64,000 bases of DNA from Phoronis australis (lineage: Eukaryota > Phoronida > Phoronidae). The position numbers and the translations under genes were made by a program. Position 1 is the stretch's first letter. Each line of letters opens with the position of its first letter. Where the stretch lies: assembly GCA_002633005.1 (NCBI GenBank), contig NMRA01000009.1:1458761-1522760 (forward strand), written 5' to 3'. Under the pieces are notes generated by a model. It was not told where the DNA came from. It worked only from the letters and a program-made list of their open reading frames with translations, and did not search any database. Of the stretch, positions 12,887 to 25,476 are shown one piece after another.

Positions 12887-12956
12887 GTGTTGGTGCATCG
12901 GTGTTGGTGCATCGGTGTTGGTGCATCGGTGTTGGGGCATCGGTGTTTGTGCATCG
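12887..12956. repeat. 14-bp minisatellite, five units
   Basis: Five tandem copies of GTGTTGGTGCATCG or close variants. The open frames across it (12602-13009 + and 12864-13052 -) simply translate the repeat. Confidence 0.9.
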
Positions 12957-13030
12957 ATGTTGAAAGTGTGTCATGGTCTTCTTTGATGTTATTGCTTCTG
13001 GTGTTTTAGTGCGCTTACACCTCTTCATCG

Positions 13031-13205
13031 CTGACAGTTGAAGATTAATCAAATAAACTCAGACCAGTTTCACTAAAATGTTTTACACCCACTTCGAAAA
13101 CGATTTTCTGATTGCGATGGAATGCATTTTTAATACACAATACAGCGTACTACCATGTTCCTGGGGAACTGGTCTGAGTTTATTTGATTAATCTTCAACT
13201 GTCAG
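13031..13205. mobile_element. 175-bp MITE with 39-bp near-perfect TIRs
   Basis: The element starts CTGACAGTTGAAGATTAATC and continues to ...CAGACCAGTT. It ends with the exact reverse complement of these 39 bases at 13167-13205. About 97 bp of unrelated AT-rich sequence separates the arms. The near-identity of the arms suggests recent insertion. The target-site duplication is not clear, since the flanks TCATCG and GAGATC do not match. Confidence 0.85.
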
Positions 13206-13299
13206 GAGATCTTTAGTCTTTTCAATACTTTAGTTTTATCATTTTATTATAAACTAACCCCTGCATCAATTTCAGAAATGTCCGAAAGAGAGCTATGAG

Positions 13300-13437
13300 T
13301 GAGCCATGTTTCTAGGACATTATAAATTGTCACAAAATGAGCCATGTTTCTAGGACATTATAATTTGTCACAAAATGAGCCACGTTTCTAGGACAATATA
13401 ATTTGTAACAAAATGACCCATGTTTCTTGGACATTGT
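13300..13437. repeat. 38-bp tandem repeat, about 3.6 units
   Basis: Units of TGAGCCATGTTTCTAGGACA plus TTATAATTTGTCACAAAA start at 13300, 13338, 13376 and 13414 (partial). Divergence grows to the right. Confidence 0.9.
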
Positions 13438-14096
13438 CTAGGCAGCTCTTTCAGGGGACAATTTTTTTTGAAATTCATTACCGATGTTTGCATACACCGA
13501 AACTTCTTCCACTGGCCAAAAGTCATGCACCAAGCTTCCTCATTTGTACCCCAGCACCCAACTTGTACCTCCCACCCACGCAAAGAGACTCAACCTCATC
13601 TAATTTTTCCTGCCTCTTTAAAGTCCTTGTCAAGGTCTGCATCTGGAGATAACAGAAAAAAATGGCAACTGATATGAATAAAGGTGACCAACGAGGACAA
13701 AATCATTATAAACAATCGGTAACAAATCAACTACCCTTGCAAATGTCAATCGTGTGATATGATGGAAAAATAGTCTACATTAAATAATATTAAGTAGCAC
13801 ATGTAGCTAATTGGCATTTTCCCTGAAAGATTATGCTATTGGGCAATTTCAAGAAATTTTTTTATTTTGATTGGTCATTTCAAAGCATTTCGCAAAGGTT
13901 GGAACATGCACCAAAAAGATAGGTTAAATTAGATTTTTAAAAACAATGTTTAGTTATTATGAAGCGACAACGAAGCTGCCTTTAACTGTCAAAAACAACT
14001 TTTCTTCTGCTTTAAAATTATTCTCAAATTGTTCTCCGATGAGGAATGATATTTGGGCTGTGGAAGAACTGATAGTTGGGTAGTGCGTGAGACTGA

Positions 14097-14237
14097 ACCA
14101 GCTTGAGACTATGTTTGGTGCACTGAATGACACACCGTGACAAACCAGCTTGAGACTATGTTTGGTGCACTGAATGACAGGCCGTGACAAACCAGCTTGA
14201 GACTGTGCTTGGTGCACTGAATGACACACCGTGGCAA
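14097..14237. repeat. 47-bp tandem repeat, three units
   Basis: Three consecutive 47-bp units begin ACCAGCTTGAGACTATG and end CACCGTGACAA, with only a few substitutions. The overlapping minus-strand frames (13957-14381) are created by this repeat. Confidence 0.92.
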
Positions 14238-16293
14238 GACAGTAGGCCTAGGTGTACTCATGGAACCTATATCATTGGCAAGAATCTTCACTGCATTACA
14301 CGAGCCAAACAGCTGTTCATTTTTTAAATGATAACGTACCAGAGCATTGATTTTAAGCATGATACAAGTATATAGGTGCATGTGCCAAATTCTGTATATT
14401 TATAGGTGCAGCTTGGAATATAGGCTCATAAAACTTTGGAGTATCTGCCATTGAATTTTGTAAGAAATGGTAACATTTGAAAAATCTTAGAAACTATTTT
14501 GTTCGCATTCCGAAGTTAGTGGTTTACATCTTGTTCTGTTAGATTAAATATCTATTCAATTTGTTAGCGGTGAGGCGTTCTGATGTCTGTTGGAAATAGT
14601 AAGCTTCAACCTGTCAATAAACAAGAAATTAAGGTGGTAAATGAATAAGCGAATTAAAAGAGTCGTCATTTTTCGGAATACTCGCCCTTTGGACTATTGA
14701 GCTAACCACCCTCATCTGCATTCTCTTGTTTTCAGTTAATTCGTGCAAGTGTAGTTCCGTCACAGCGCTTTTGTTTGTGATATTGTCTCAGAGTGCCTGT
14801 TATTATGTTTTCTGGTATTTGTGTCAAGATTTTGCAACACAATATTGCAAGACATGTTATTTTGTGGCAGTAGTTTCAAATCAGAGCAGACTGGAAACCC
14901 GGGGGAACATACTTGACTACATTTTTGACACATACTCACCTATTTAGATAGAGATGGGATTCGAAAAGAGATCCATGCATTAGACTCTTCCAGAAAAAAT
15001 ACCTTTTCGTAGGGTTTTGTTTTAGATAGACCATCCTTTTGTACGGGTTAATTCCCATATAAACCTAATCCATTTATGGGGTTTCTTGAACTGCTGAATT
15101 TTTAACCCATTAACGATATCTCAAACCTTATTCTCAAACGTTGGCCGTTTTTACAATATTTCACATGTGTAGCAAAGTACCTAAATCTTCATTCTCGGGG
15201 AACTTCAAATACAAAATATTTACCTGTAGCAAGAAAAAAGATTTAGTACAACCACCTTCAACAGCATGGCAATTTGTTTACTACTTATCCAAGGTCAAAG
15301 GTTACAGGGATGTCACTCAAGTCGAATCTCCTGGCGACAGGCATAGAGCAGTTCCATATGTACTCTCAGTCCTTTCATTCACCGAGCCGACATAATATTG
15401 AGTCAACGAGGTGTACATAGCATAGAAAGATGCCGCGGAAAACGAAGATAAAATATTTATATCTGGAGGGAACTGTGTGTCTGCATGCATACGACTGTTG
15501 AGAACCAATGCACCAAGTCTTTGAACTGCCTCTGTGACTTAATGTTCGCTAACACAGAAAGTTGTTAAAAAAAGTTAAATCCTCCCTGACATTCATTATT
15601 TTGGTCGGTAATTTGAAATTTCGCTGTTTCAATCTCGTGCTCACAATGCACTCTAATTGCCGGCTCAATTTTTATTGTCCATTTCGTACTTGGTTTCTTG
15701 ATATTATTCTCCCTGGCACGTGGTGTGTATACAATGAAATGTTGGCCTACTTACTGCTGGCTCCGCTTTCTGACCTAGATAACAGGTGGTATATGAAACC
15801 CCTAGTACAAAGTTGAAACGTTTTAGTGATAATTAAGTTAATTACACACTGCAAATTCAGTTGACATTGTGAGTGAATGTTGAAATAGCGAACATGGTTA
15901 AGGCATATATAGGTTATATTGACGTAAAACAAGTTTTCACCGAATAATTAACCGAAGACCTTGAGACTTTCACTGCTCACTACTTAATCAGCTTTTTCTT
16001 GGCTTCAACAAATCAACTTAGTTTGAACTTAGGAACACGAGTTCTCGAAAACAGCTTGGTGGATTTCGCTGAAACTGTCCGCACTTTGATATTTATTCAT
16101 CAATCTCAAAAATGCAGTAAAGATTTTTGATATAAAGGCCTAGTTTTTCGTAATGTAACAAAAACGAATACGACTTATTTTCTTCTAACTGGTGAAGTTT
16201 TCATTTAAAAAGGTTTCATTAAAATCGACCGAGGCGTTATTTTGGTATGGATGTACCTTTCTTAAAAATGAAATTTTGACTTAAAAAGTATTA

Positions 16294-16295
<2 letters not shown>
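14238..16295. other. Non-coding stretch, no gene seen
   Basis: AT-rich sequence with short chance frames only. No recurring family recognised. Confidence 0.5.

Positions 16296-16339
<44 letters not shown>
16296..16339. repeat. (ATA)n microsatellite
   Basis: An uninterrupted trinucleotide run of about 44 bases. Confidence 0.97.
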
Positions 16340-16341
<2 letters not shown>

Positions 16342-19300
16342 CTCACGAATATAAAATGGGTTTTTATAATCTCTGATCTTTTTTCGTTAAGAAAATATCT
16401 ACGTTTACTTGTTGACAAAGCCTGGTTTTTTGATATACGAGTTAGAATGGAGATCACTAAATAAGGTTTGAGATAAGCTTTAGCCTGAAATAATGCAAGA
16501 AGAGGTGCCAGGATGGGAAAAGTGAGTTTACATCCTTTGCAACAAAAGTTTTGAAGTTAGATAATATCAAGAACCCTTCTGTAAATTTATGTAGTTTCGA
16601 ACTCCCTTTTGTTGGTAATTTTTAAAAAATGCATCCTGTTGTAGAGAATTTTGTCAAAAAGGACACTCTCAGTGGGAAACTGGTGACGAAAAGTCAGCCT
16701 TCTGAGCAGCAAATCCTGTATACCTCTTCTATGGGAGTATCCCCTAGTGGAAACCGTTTTGTGGTCGCTGGGCAGTCGGGTTATCTCCCCTGGCGTGATT
16801 TACTAGTCTGGTTGTTCATTTGTGTTGATCAGTTGTCCAATAGCATTCCAGTATGCACATGCTTCAGCCTTCCTCCCTCAATGATCAGACATTACACAAT
16901 AAGCTGGTGTTTTCCTTGACTATTGAACAGCAACTGAGGCTGACTGTGCTCATCCATGTTGGCCTTATAGCTATTATTCTGACAGCATTGTTCTGGTCAA
17001 TAAACTTGCACCACACACTATCTGGTTATTGATTTCTTCAGTTCCCTGCTGCTGCTGCTGACATTTGTAGTTACTCACTGGCTGCTATATGGCTCAGCTT
17101 GACTTGGTCAGGTAATTCTCTCTTCATTTCCTCTGATTCTCCATTGTTGATCTTTGCCCTTGAGGTATGTCTTGTGTGTGAGAAATGCCTAACTTAATGA
17201 CTTTCAAATCACCTGTGTAGTTGGGAGTGATGGGAAGTCATGATACGTATATCGGCTTGTGTTGACTGTATCATGTGCTCTGAATGTCTCACATGCTTGT
17301 CTCCAGTGATGTGTTGTCTAGGCTGCTTTGGTTAGTGAGCGTAAAAACGCAGCCCTTACATGTTACACAGGCGGCCAACTCGGGTTACCTGAGGTATGAA
17401 TCGGATTTTTCTCTAAATGAGTACAGTTTCAAACTGAGGATTTCGTGAGAACATAAGGTGAACATACAGTGAGTTCACCGTAACTGGCTCAGAATGAGAC
17501 ATGTTGTGAAGCAAGCATGCATCAGTGACTCCAAAATTGTTTCTGGACAAAATCTTGACTAGAACAAATCTTGCAGGGTATGAATGTTTATTTGAAAATT
17601 ACATTAGGCCAATTTTCCTTCAGCATTTCCCTCAGAAGAATAGGGCGCATGTTAGTTAGGTAAGTGGAGTTTCTGAGGATGTTGGATAAAGTAGGTGATG
17701 TGTATGGTGTTATGTATGCCCTGCAGTCCTCCAGTGGACTTAGTTGATGTCCTGATCAGCTGAACATATTAATCATTTCCAGACTGGTGGTCCAGGTTTG
17801 TCAAGATTTGTCTGAGCTAACTGGCAGGTTGCTCAGTTCCTTGTTGCTGAACACTTACCTGGCTCTTGCTTTATTCTGTCTAAATTCAGAAGAAACATAA
17901 TACAGTTTTTTTCCAATGTTGTGCAGTGACTAGATTCTCGGGGAAAACCTGCATTGAATTATCACCAGGGCTTTGAAGTGTGCATTTGTACAACCAACTG
18001 AACTTGGTCTTCTAGGTACAGTTGTTATTTGCCTTGTGTATTCATAGCTGGGTGTTACTACTAGATAACTAGTAGGTCAGTGATAATGAGTCAGGTAATT
18101 GATCACATTGCAGTCTGATGCATGCCAGGTATTGCATTTACTGTTGTCTGTACTTATCTGTTGTAGCCTGATTCACAGTGGAAATAGTTTAACTTGGCCT
18201 CTCTGCCTGAGCACTGTTTTTAACCTCTGCGGAATTCATTGAGACAAATCACTGATCAATATGGATTACTCTTGGAAGTCTGTAGGCATGCCTAGCACCC
18301 TGTGCAGCTATGTTATTTTAAATAATCCACAGAGTGCATTTGTATAATTTTTTCAATGAAATGTGCTGTTACCCAGTCCATGGGTAAAGGAGGCGTCAGA
18401 TATGTTGCTTCTCAGTAAATTCAAACAGTCTGAAAGGGCACATGTACTTCAAAAGTCAGAACCATTTTCATTGACCCAATTCTGTTCGTTTCCTATTAAA
18501 TTGTTGCCACAATTTTCCCACAGTTCAACTATTGGCCGCATTAAAGGATTTTAAGTAAAGAAAACTATGTCTGAGGTGTTTGTTCTGAGCTCACTCGTTT
18601 TGAACATACCATAATTGATTGTGTAATTGTATGGTCTTCATAATTAAAGCAATAGTTTGTCCTGTTTAGCTGGCTAAACTACTAAAACCAAATTGAGTCT
18701 TTTACTCTCTTGCAGTTGGTCTTGTAATATTCCTTACTGTGATAGCATTCTGTCTGTTATCTTCAAGAACATGAAGATAGCATCCCTATAATCATGGCAG
18801 GCAATAAATAGACTTATTTTATATGCAGCCTTAGGCCTAAAGATCACTTTTGTGTTTTGTGTAGTTTCATCTACTTTCAATCAAAGATAATTTCAAGTAC
18901 ATTTCTTTGTAATTACTTCAATAAAGTGTTCTAGAACCTATCTTTTTCATTTTTGCGAAAATAAATTGTCACAATTTATTTTAAACAGTTGTGTTATAAA
19001 AGCTAAATAAAGTGATATAAAAAGTGTTTTTAGCAACTTTACTCTGGATATTTGGAAACACAAGTAGTAACATTGTTCCAAACTTTAATGGTTGATAAAT
19101 AACTTAAAAAATTGAAATGAAAAATACTGACACACAGTTGTTCTTCTAGGCTTTTATGACTGATTAACACAAGATTTAGAAATCGGTGGGCAATTTGGAA
19201 CGAAATAAGAAGCAAAACCCTGCAACGGGTATGCCGAAAACATGAATGGAGATAAATGCAATTGAGGTTGAATGAGCAGGCAGCAGTGTTGTTTGACTAA

Positions 19301-20817
19301 GTTACGCAAAATTTTCACTAAATCTGCTGTTTTCTGCCGTAAATCGAAAAGAACTGTTTGAGAATCCAATCATGTCTTGCATGTTTACAATCTGTGTGGT
19401 AGTTAACAGTTGAATTTTTGTCATTTTCTTGTCAAAGACTGAAGCTGATTTATACTGGCTAACTGATGGGTGGAACTTATTACAGTTCATTGTCAGAACT
19501 AACAAAGATTCCTGTAACATTCATGGATAAGTTAAGTTGTATTTATAGAATAACTGTTTTCAGCCAAATATCCTAGATTGTTCATCCCGGCTCAGACTAA
19601 TATCCCAGTCATAGATTTCAAGATATACGGAAAATAATCGAAAATGAAAAATGCATCATAGAGACTTGGCCGCGGGCTGTCTTGTCGGTCTGGGGGGAGC
19701 CTTAAAAACAACATTGACAAAGTATAATTTCATTTGTTCGCCATATTGTATGCTAATAAATTAATAATTATTGTATGTTTTCCATAGCAGTGTGATTGTT
19801 TGAAATGAAGCTTTCTCTGTCATCAAATATTGGTAATACTGAAACGTCTTTCATAACAAGTGTTAAAATTCACGCTGTGTTCCCCATTTCCCACTCCATT
19901 CTTTGCAAAATCTTTGTCAACAAACTGAATGCAGAAGGTTTTCCTTGATTCAAATTTCTTTCTGCTTATGGCTGTGAAGTCCATCTAAAACATTATTATA
20001 GCTTTAACAAGATTATGGTCATCAGATGCAATCTGGTCTCTTAATTGCTCAGGCAAAACTAGATTGGTGGGTTGAGCTGTGGTAGAGGATGTCTTGGTGC
20101 CAATTTACTTCTCATGCTATGTTTCACTGTCATATGATGTGTTCTTCTTTGAGGATGAGATTCACATTTGGGATGTCCATTGTGTTCATGACTAAGTGGT
20201 GTTCAAAGTCTCCATGGGCTGGAATAGTTGAATGAAACCGGGTAGCATTTCTCTATTGAGTGTTGCATCTCTAATTCTCTAAGGCTTCTCACTTGTACAA
20301 AGCAAGTGAAAACATTGCTCTACCAGCAATATTTTGACGTTCCATCTCCTTTCAAACACTGAAGTTGGCAAAGTCAACTAATTCATACTTTGATTGATCA
20401 CCAAGACATTGACTTTTAAGGTTTAAGGAAAAATAATCCCCATCATGAGACAAAATAGTTTGACATTTGTCTTGTAATCAAAAGCTAAGCTTACAGTTTG
20501 GCCATCACCTAAGACTGTTAGACTTGAATGTCCTGAGGAGTTTTACATGCAGACTCTAAATGTGACTGGGTGCTTCCTGAATATACCATTTCAATTTTCA
20601 GAGACAGACAAATTATGGAAGGATTACCAGTCATGAGACCTCCCTATAACTATTGTCTTAATTAATTAGTGGTGTCATGTTCTTCCATGTTGTGCACTGC
20701 ATCTGTCTGTGCATATGGTGGACAGTGGTGAGCCAGTACCTGAGGCCTGATTATCAGATTTGGAAAAACTCTGGAGTGTCTTTCTCTGTTGTTCCCATAA
20801 GGGAAACTCCATCACAT
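16340..20817. other. Long non-coding stretch, no gene seen
   Basis: About 4.5 kb without a supportable exon, RNA gene or repeat family. It may be intergenic or an intron of a transcript whose exons I cannot recognise. Confidence 0.45.
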
Positions 20818-22005
20818 TTCCCCACCTTCCCCGTCATGACTACCCACCTTCACTATCACAACTTCCTACCTTCTTCATCACAACTCCCCACCTTTACTTA
20901 CCATAAACTCCATCACAACTCCCCATAAACTCCATCACAGCTCCCCACCTTCTCCATAAACTCCATCACAACTCCCCACCTTCTCCATAAACTCCATCGC
21001 AACTCACCACCATCCCATAAACTCCATCACTACTCCCCACCTTCCCATAAACTCNNNNNNNNNNNNNNNNNNNNNNNNNNNNNNNNNNNNNNNNNNNNNN
21101 NNNNNNNNNNNNNNNNNNNNNNNNNNNNNNNNNNNNNNNNNNNNNNNNNNNNNNNNNNNNNNNNNNNNNNNNNNNNNNNNNNNNNNNNNNNNNNNNNNNN
21201 NNNNNNNNNNNNNNNNNNNNNNNNNNNNNNNNNNNNNNNNNNNNNNNNNNNNNNNNNNNNNNNNNNNNNNNNNNNNNNNNNNNNNNNNNNNNNNNNNNNN
21301 NNNNNNNNNNNNNNNNNNNNNNNNNNNNNNNNNNNNNNNNNNNNNNNNNNNNNNNNNNNNNNNNNNNNNNNNNNNNNNNNNNNNNNNNNNNNNNNNNNNN
21401 NNNNNNNNNNNNNNNNNNNNNNNNNNNNNNNNNNNNNNNNNNNNNNNNNNNNNNNNNNNNNNNNNNNNNNNNNNNNNNNNNNNNNNNNNNNNNNNNNNNN
21501 NNNNNNNNNNNNNNNNNNNNNNNNNNNNNNNNNNNNNNNNNNNNNNNNNNNNNNNNNNNNNNNNNNNNNNNNNNNNNNNNNNNNNNNNNNNNNNNNNNNN
21601 NNNNNNNNNNNNNNNNNNNNNNNNNNNNNNNNNNNNNNNNNNNNNNNNNNNNNNNNNNNNNNNNNNNNNNNNNNNNNNNNNNNNNNNNNNNNNNNNNNNN
21701 NNNNNNNNNNNNNNNNNNNNNNNNNNNNNNNNNNNNNNNNNNNNNNNNNNNNNNNNNNNNNNNNNNNNNNNNNNNNNCACCTTCCCCATAAACTCCATCA
21801 CAACTCCCACCTTCCACATAAACTCCATCACAACTCTCACCTTCCACATAAACTCCATCACAACTCCCACCTTCCACATAAACTCCATCACTACTCCCAC
21901 CTTCCACATAAACTCCATCACTACTCCCACCTTCCACATAAACTCCATCATAACTCCAACATTTTCCATCACAACTGCCCACCCTTCCCATAAACTCTTC
22001 TGGCA
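20818..22005. repeat. Minisatellite, about 30-bp unit, interrupted by an assembly gap
   Basis: Units of ATAAACTCCATCACAACTCC plus CACCTTCC(A/C)C recur on both sides of the gap. The right flank (21778-21960) is a regular 30-bp array. The left flank has 30-33-bp units with more variation. Because 30 is a multiple of three, the minus strand stays open as a decapeptide repeat (around EFMWKVGVVM). That frame is a by-product of the array, not evidence of a gene. Confidence 0.92.
21055..21777. other. Assembly gap (723 N)
   Basis: A run of N lies inside the 30-bp minisatellite. The array probably could not be assembled, so its true length is unknown. Confidence 0.99.
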
Positions 22006-22289
22006 AGCGGCATCAAACTTATTGGTAGTTCTTTGGATTAAATTTGTGGCTCATTTGCACATGTGGAGACCTAACAATTCCTCCCCTCCAAGTGGATTTG
22101 ACCTTTCCCACAACATGGGAGTTTAATCCACCAACTTTCGGAGGATTTCCTGCTACCTGAAGCTCCTCAAAACAGGAAAGTTGTGACGTTAGTGGGAAAG
22201 CAACAAAAGAACCTCTTGTTCATTGTGACATGAGTGAACCTTATGATAACAAGAATGTTGCAATTCAACATTGATTGACAGTTTGAACA

Positions 22290-22770
22290 TTTTCTATACC
22301 ACCTAGTGGCCATTTTCATTGTTTTTAAGTCCGTTTTTAATGTTCACATCTCTATCCGTCAAACCGCTCCAAAGATCGTTACGAAAATTGGCAGATGTGT
22401 TGCTCACAAGAAGGCCACAGGTGACACTGATTTGCAGACAGGTTTGCCTACGGTAGTGTGGCACACCCTAGTGGTGATTTTGTCCTTTGTGTCCGATGCT
22501 GTATCTCATTAGTGCTCTTTATGATCGTTGTGAAATTTGGCATGAATTTTCTTATGAATGTAAAATTGACCACTACTTTTAGACTTAGCTGGTTACTGCT
22601 GTGCCTTCTAATGGCAATTTAGCTTTTTACGTATGCCTCTGTATCTTCAAAGTTGTTTTGGTGGTTTTTCATAAAATTTGGAAAGTACTTTTCTGTTATA
22701 GTGGCGACAGCACCTTTCCATTTTGGGACGTGTTCAGTGTAGTCTGTGCCACATAGTGGTCTTTTTACTA
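22290..22770 (+). repeat. 147-bp-type satellite copies (CCTAGTGG family)
   Basis: These are diverged subunits of the dispersed family described at 31118-34090. CCACCTAGTGGCC lies at 22300-22310, CACCCTAGTGGTG near 22465, CCTTCTAATGGCA near 22607 and CCACATAGTGGTC near 22750. Between them are the typical blocks for this family: ATCCGTCAAACCGCTC, GAAAATTGGCAGATGTGTT and TCATAAAATTTGG. Confidence 0.8.
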
Positions 22771-23044
22771 TTTTTAGCGTCCAGGCGGCAGTCAAACTTA
22801 GCAATAACTCGACAACTCGTTCCAGGAGTAACTTGTTCCAGGGTAAGTCTGTCTTATGGTCTGTCTCTGAATCCACTGCTCAGAGGATTTTTGTCAAAGT
22901 TGGCCAATGTATTCAGAGTCACAATAACAAAAAAGAGAGCAAGTGGTCTGATGTCATGTGCGGTGCACCAGAGTTGCACAGGCCTCATGCCTCATGGTTA
23001 GGCTCATTGCACAGAACACCTGTGCTAAAAACACGACAGCCCTG

Positions 23045-23350
23045 TTATCCATCAACACGTTCTTTGCGAAGGAAGTTTTCAAGTCTACCTGTCTCATTTA
23101 AGAAAAGAAGACTTCTCCATTTGTTGCCATTCACTATATGTTGTAGCCATGTAACTATGACGTACAGTAGCTTACTCCTTACCCTATAAAAAGTTGGGCA
23201 AAATTCTACCAGGTATTTAGGGGTTTCAACGTCAGTTCCACAGATGGGACACACTGGGCTCCCTACATGCCCAGTGATGTGTCTGTGTTGGGCTAGGTTA
23301 CGGTGACTCGTCAGAATTTGAATTTTCAGTGGCTCTTTGTTGCATCTGTG
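23045..23350 (-). pseudogene. LINE retrotransposon, C-terminal zinc-knuckle fragment
   Basis: On the minus strand one open frame reads PLKIQILTSHRNLAQHRHI, then TGHVGSPVCPICGTDVETP and KYLVEFCPTFYRVRSKLL. The pattern of a basic (T/R)xHxxLxxHxxxxG segment, a CPxC pair and a LxxCPxxxxxR segment is the usual C-terminal end of non-LTR reverse transcriptase polyproteins. The frame closes by 23045. No reverse transcriptase or endonuclease domain precedes it, because sequence beyond about 23350 belongs to the satellite family. The fragment is therefore truncated and dead. Clade is not assignable from this piece. Confidence 0.6.
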
Positions 23351-23610
23351 GCTATATCTCCTTGACCTCTTGCAGGATCTTAGTGAAAAAATTCAAGTGT
23401 ATTTCAATAAAACTTGACAATAGGTAGGCAAATCTGACTAGTGCATGCCCTCGTTGTTGCAATTTTACATTTTACGATTGCTGCTGTATCTTTGGAGCTC
23501 TTTGACATAAATATGGCCAGTAGTTTTCTATTAAGACTATGCTGTCTTTCCATTTTCCGACCGGTTTACCGATGGTGCCAACTAGTAGCCATTTTGTGTC
23601 ATGGCCTTTG
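23345..23610 (+). repeat. 147-bp-type satellite copies, abutting the LINE fragment
   Basis: A subunit starts GGCTATATCTCCTTGACCTC-TTGCAGGATCTTAGTGAAA and continues through GCTGTATCTTTGGAGCTCTTTGA to GTGCCAACTAGTAGCCATTTT near 23574. It matches the order of blocks in the main array. The left edge coincides with the LINE fragment, suggesting one inserted into the other. Confidence 0.7.
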
Positions 23611-23803
23611 AGTACAGGTAACAGAACAGAAGAAACAAGATATTCCACCTTAGTCTGATTGATGTTTTGGAACTATTTCACAGTGCTACAACTTCTGGAT
23701 TGAAGAATCATTATTTTTATTCATTTTTTATAGAGAAGGTTCAAAATATCGTTGATAATAAATATGATATGCCAGGTCAATCAAAAAGGCAATAAAAGTG
23801 TTA

Positions 23804-24019
23804 ATGCCTCTTTCTAAAAGTGCTTTGTTGATTCTTGCATTTGCCATTGTTCATACAAGTTTGCTACCTTCTATTATCCATAAACATGAATTACCTGTTA
23901 ATGAGACTTCCTGGGAGTCAAAAGCTGCTTGGATTAGAAATGAATTGAAGTACTTTCATTACAAGATTGTTGATTATTTGAATAAAATAGTATCTAATAA
24001 AAACACGTGCCGTTATTGA
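23804..24019 (+). CDS. Small open frame with signal-peptide-like start, unproven
   Basis: ATG at 23804 opens a 71-residue frame that ends in TGA. Residues 1-20 are MPLSKSALLILAFAIVHTSL, with a basic n-region and a hydrophobic core like a secretion signal. The rest is charged, with a possible N-glycosylation site (NET) and one late Cys. I recognise no family. No splice or promoter evidence supports it, and it lies among repeats, so chance is the likelier explanation. Confidence 0.15.
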   Translation: MPLSKSALLILAFAIVHTSLLPSIIHKHELPVNETSWESKAAWIRNELKYFHYKIVDYLNKIVSNKNTCRY

Positions 24020-24688
24020 TGGCACCTGTCGATATTGCCGATGGATGGCACCGAAAACTGACATTTCATGCCACATCGAAGTGTTGACACTCAACTGTTA
24101 ATCTATCTGTTTACTGCAAATTTATGTTGCATTGTGAACTTGAATTTTGGACTGAATGACACTCCACAAAACTTTGACCGGCATCAGTATGAAAAGCCAT
24201 TTAGTCATTTGTCAATGTTTGGAATTCATCCCTTATTCTATTGGTAATCAAATGTCTCGGTTTTTATGTTCGGTTTTATTGAGGGTTTTCCGGTTGTTTT
24301 GCGGTAGTCAGTTTTGTGTAGATGTTAAAGCTCTCAAGTAATGTTAAAAGTGATCATAAAACAGGGTTGTGTCCAAGAAGTGAACTTTTGATTTAGACGA
24401 CTACTGCCATTACGTTGGCCTCAACTGGTTCCTTACTCAGTTGAGAAATGGTTTATTAGCTTGCAAAGAATTGACAGATTGAGGTTCGTTGAGGCTATGC
24501 TCAACATAAAGCCTCATTTCGACCTCCGTTGCGCTGTCAGCTTTAAGCAAGCCAAAAATATAGTCAAGATCCTAACTACTGACTTCCTTATTTGGAATGT
24601 CATGCGAGTTGACTAGCATGATAGGTGTCGTTAGGTTTGCATTAAAGTTGTAGAGAATAGATGTTGGTTATTTTGTTGCTATTTTGTA
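24020..24688. other. Non-coding stretch
   Basis: No supportable feature seen. The open frame at 24156-24341 has no recognisable domain. Confidence 0.4.
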
Positions 24689-24861
24689 TATATATAGATT
24701 ATTACATGTTCTCTGTCGTTATCCCGTTATCTAGAGCCCGAGTGGATTTTGGAGAATTATTGCCTGAGGGGCATCAGCCCTGAGGGTGATAATTCTACAA
24801 AATCCACGAGGGCTCTATGTAAGGGGGATAACGACAGAGAACATGTAATAATCTATTTATA
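24689..24861. mobile_element. Hairpin MITE
   Basis: Two arms of about 75 bp form one long imperfect palindrome. The left arm begins ATAGATTATTACATGTTCTC and continues to GTCGTTATCCC. The right arm ends with its reverse complement, AATAATCTAT. An inner palindrome GCCTGAGGGGCATCAGCCCT lies at the tip. No coding capacity. Confidence 0.85.
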
Positions 24862-25403
24862 CCACATACTGAGCGAGAAACATTGCAATGAATTGATCTA
24901 CCTACCTTTCTCGACTCGCCTCGGCTTGTAACTACTTTCTATGTCAGAGGCCCGGGGTCGGAGGTCGTGACCTTTTAAGAAAAGCGGAGCTATTTTTGTT
25001 AAATAATGCGTTTACTCAAAACCAATTGAAAAATGAAACAAAATAGAAATAAAGTGAAGCTATAAATTAAGGTTTAGCAACTATTATAGCTTACTACACA
25101 TTTTATCACGCTAAGCTTCAAGCGGGAAAATATCATCTGCTAAAGTAGGTTACCACTAGTAACTGACTATAATGCTCAAGTCAAAAGATCCCGACGACAT
25201 GGTACCCACATTCAAATTGGAGATCAGTGATTTACAAGTGAGAGAACACGAGAGAAAAATTTCACTGAATTAAAATTTGTTTTTATGGAAATTATGAGTC
25301 CTATTTTTCATAGCGTATATATGTCAGTACAATGCCCTTTGTTGAACATTCGATTGTTGCGTGTGCTCATTTAAGTAGTCTATTTTCACGTTTGATGACA
25401 TCA

Positions 25404-25476
25404 GCTGCTGAGTGGTGTAGTGGTAAAGTCGGCAACTCAAATTACTCTTGAGGCCCGAGTTCGAAACCGCCTTCAG
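25404..25476 (+). pseudogene. tRNA-like remnant
   Basis: The segment has a box A-like GTGGTGTAGTGGTAAAGTC, a perfect five-pair anticodon stem (CTCAA / TTGAG around the loop ATTACTC) and a box B-like GAGTTCGAAAC. The T-stem and acceptor stem do not pair properly, and AT-rich sequence follows. It is a decayed tRNA or a tRNA-derived SINE head. It is not the same family as the SINE at 9683. Confidence 0.5.

Noticed and set aside
20966-22006. 346-residue minus-strand open frame
   Set aside because: Most of it is N, and the rest is the 30-bp minisatellite read in frame.
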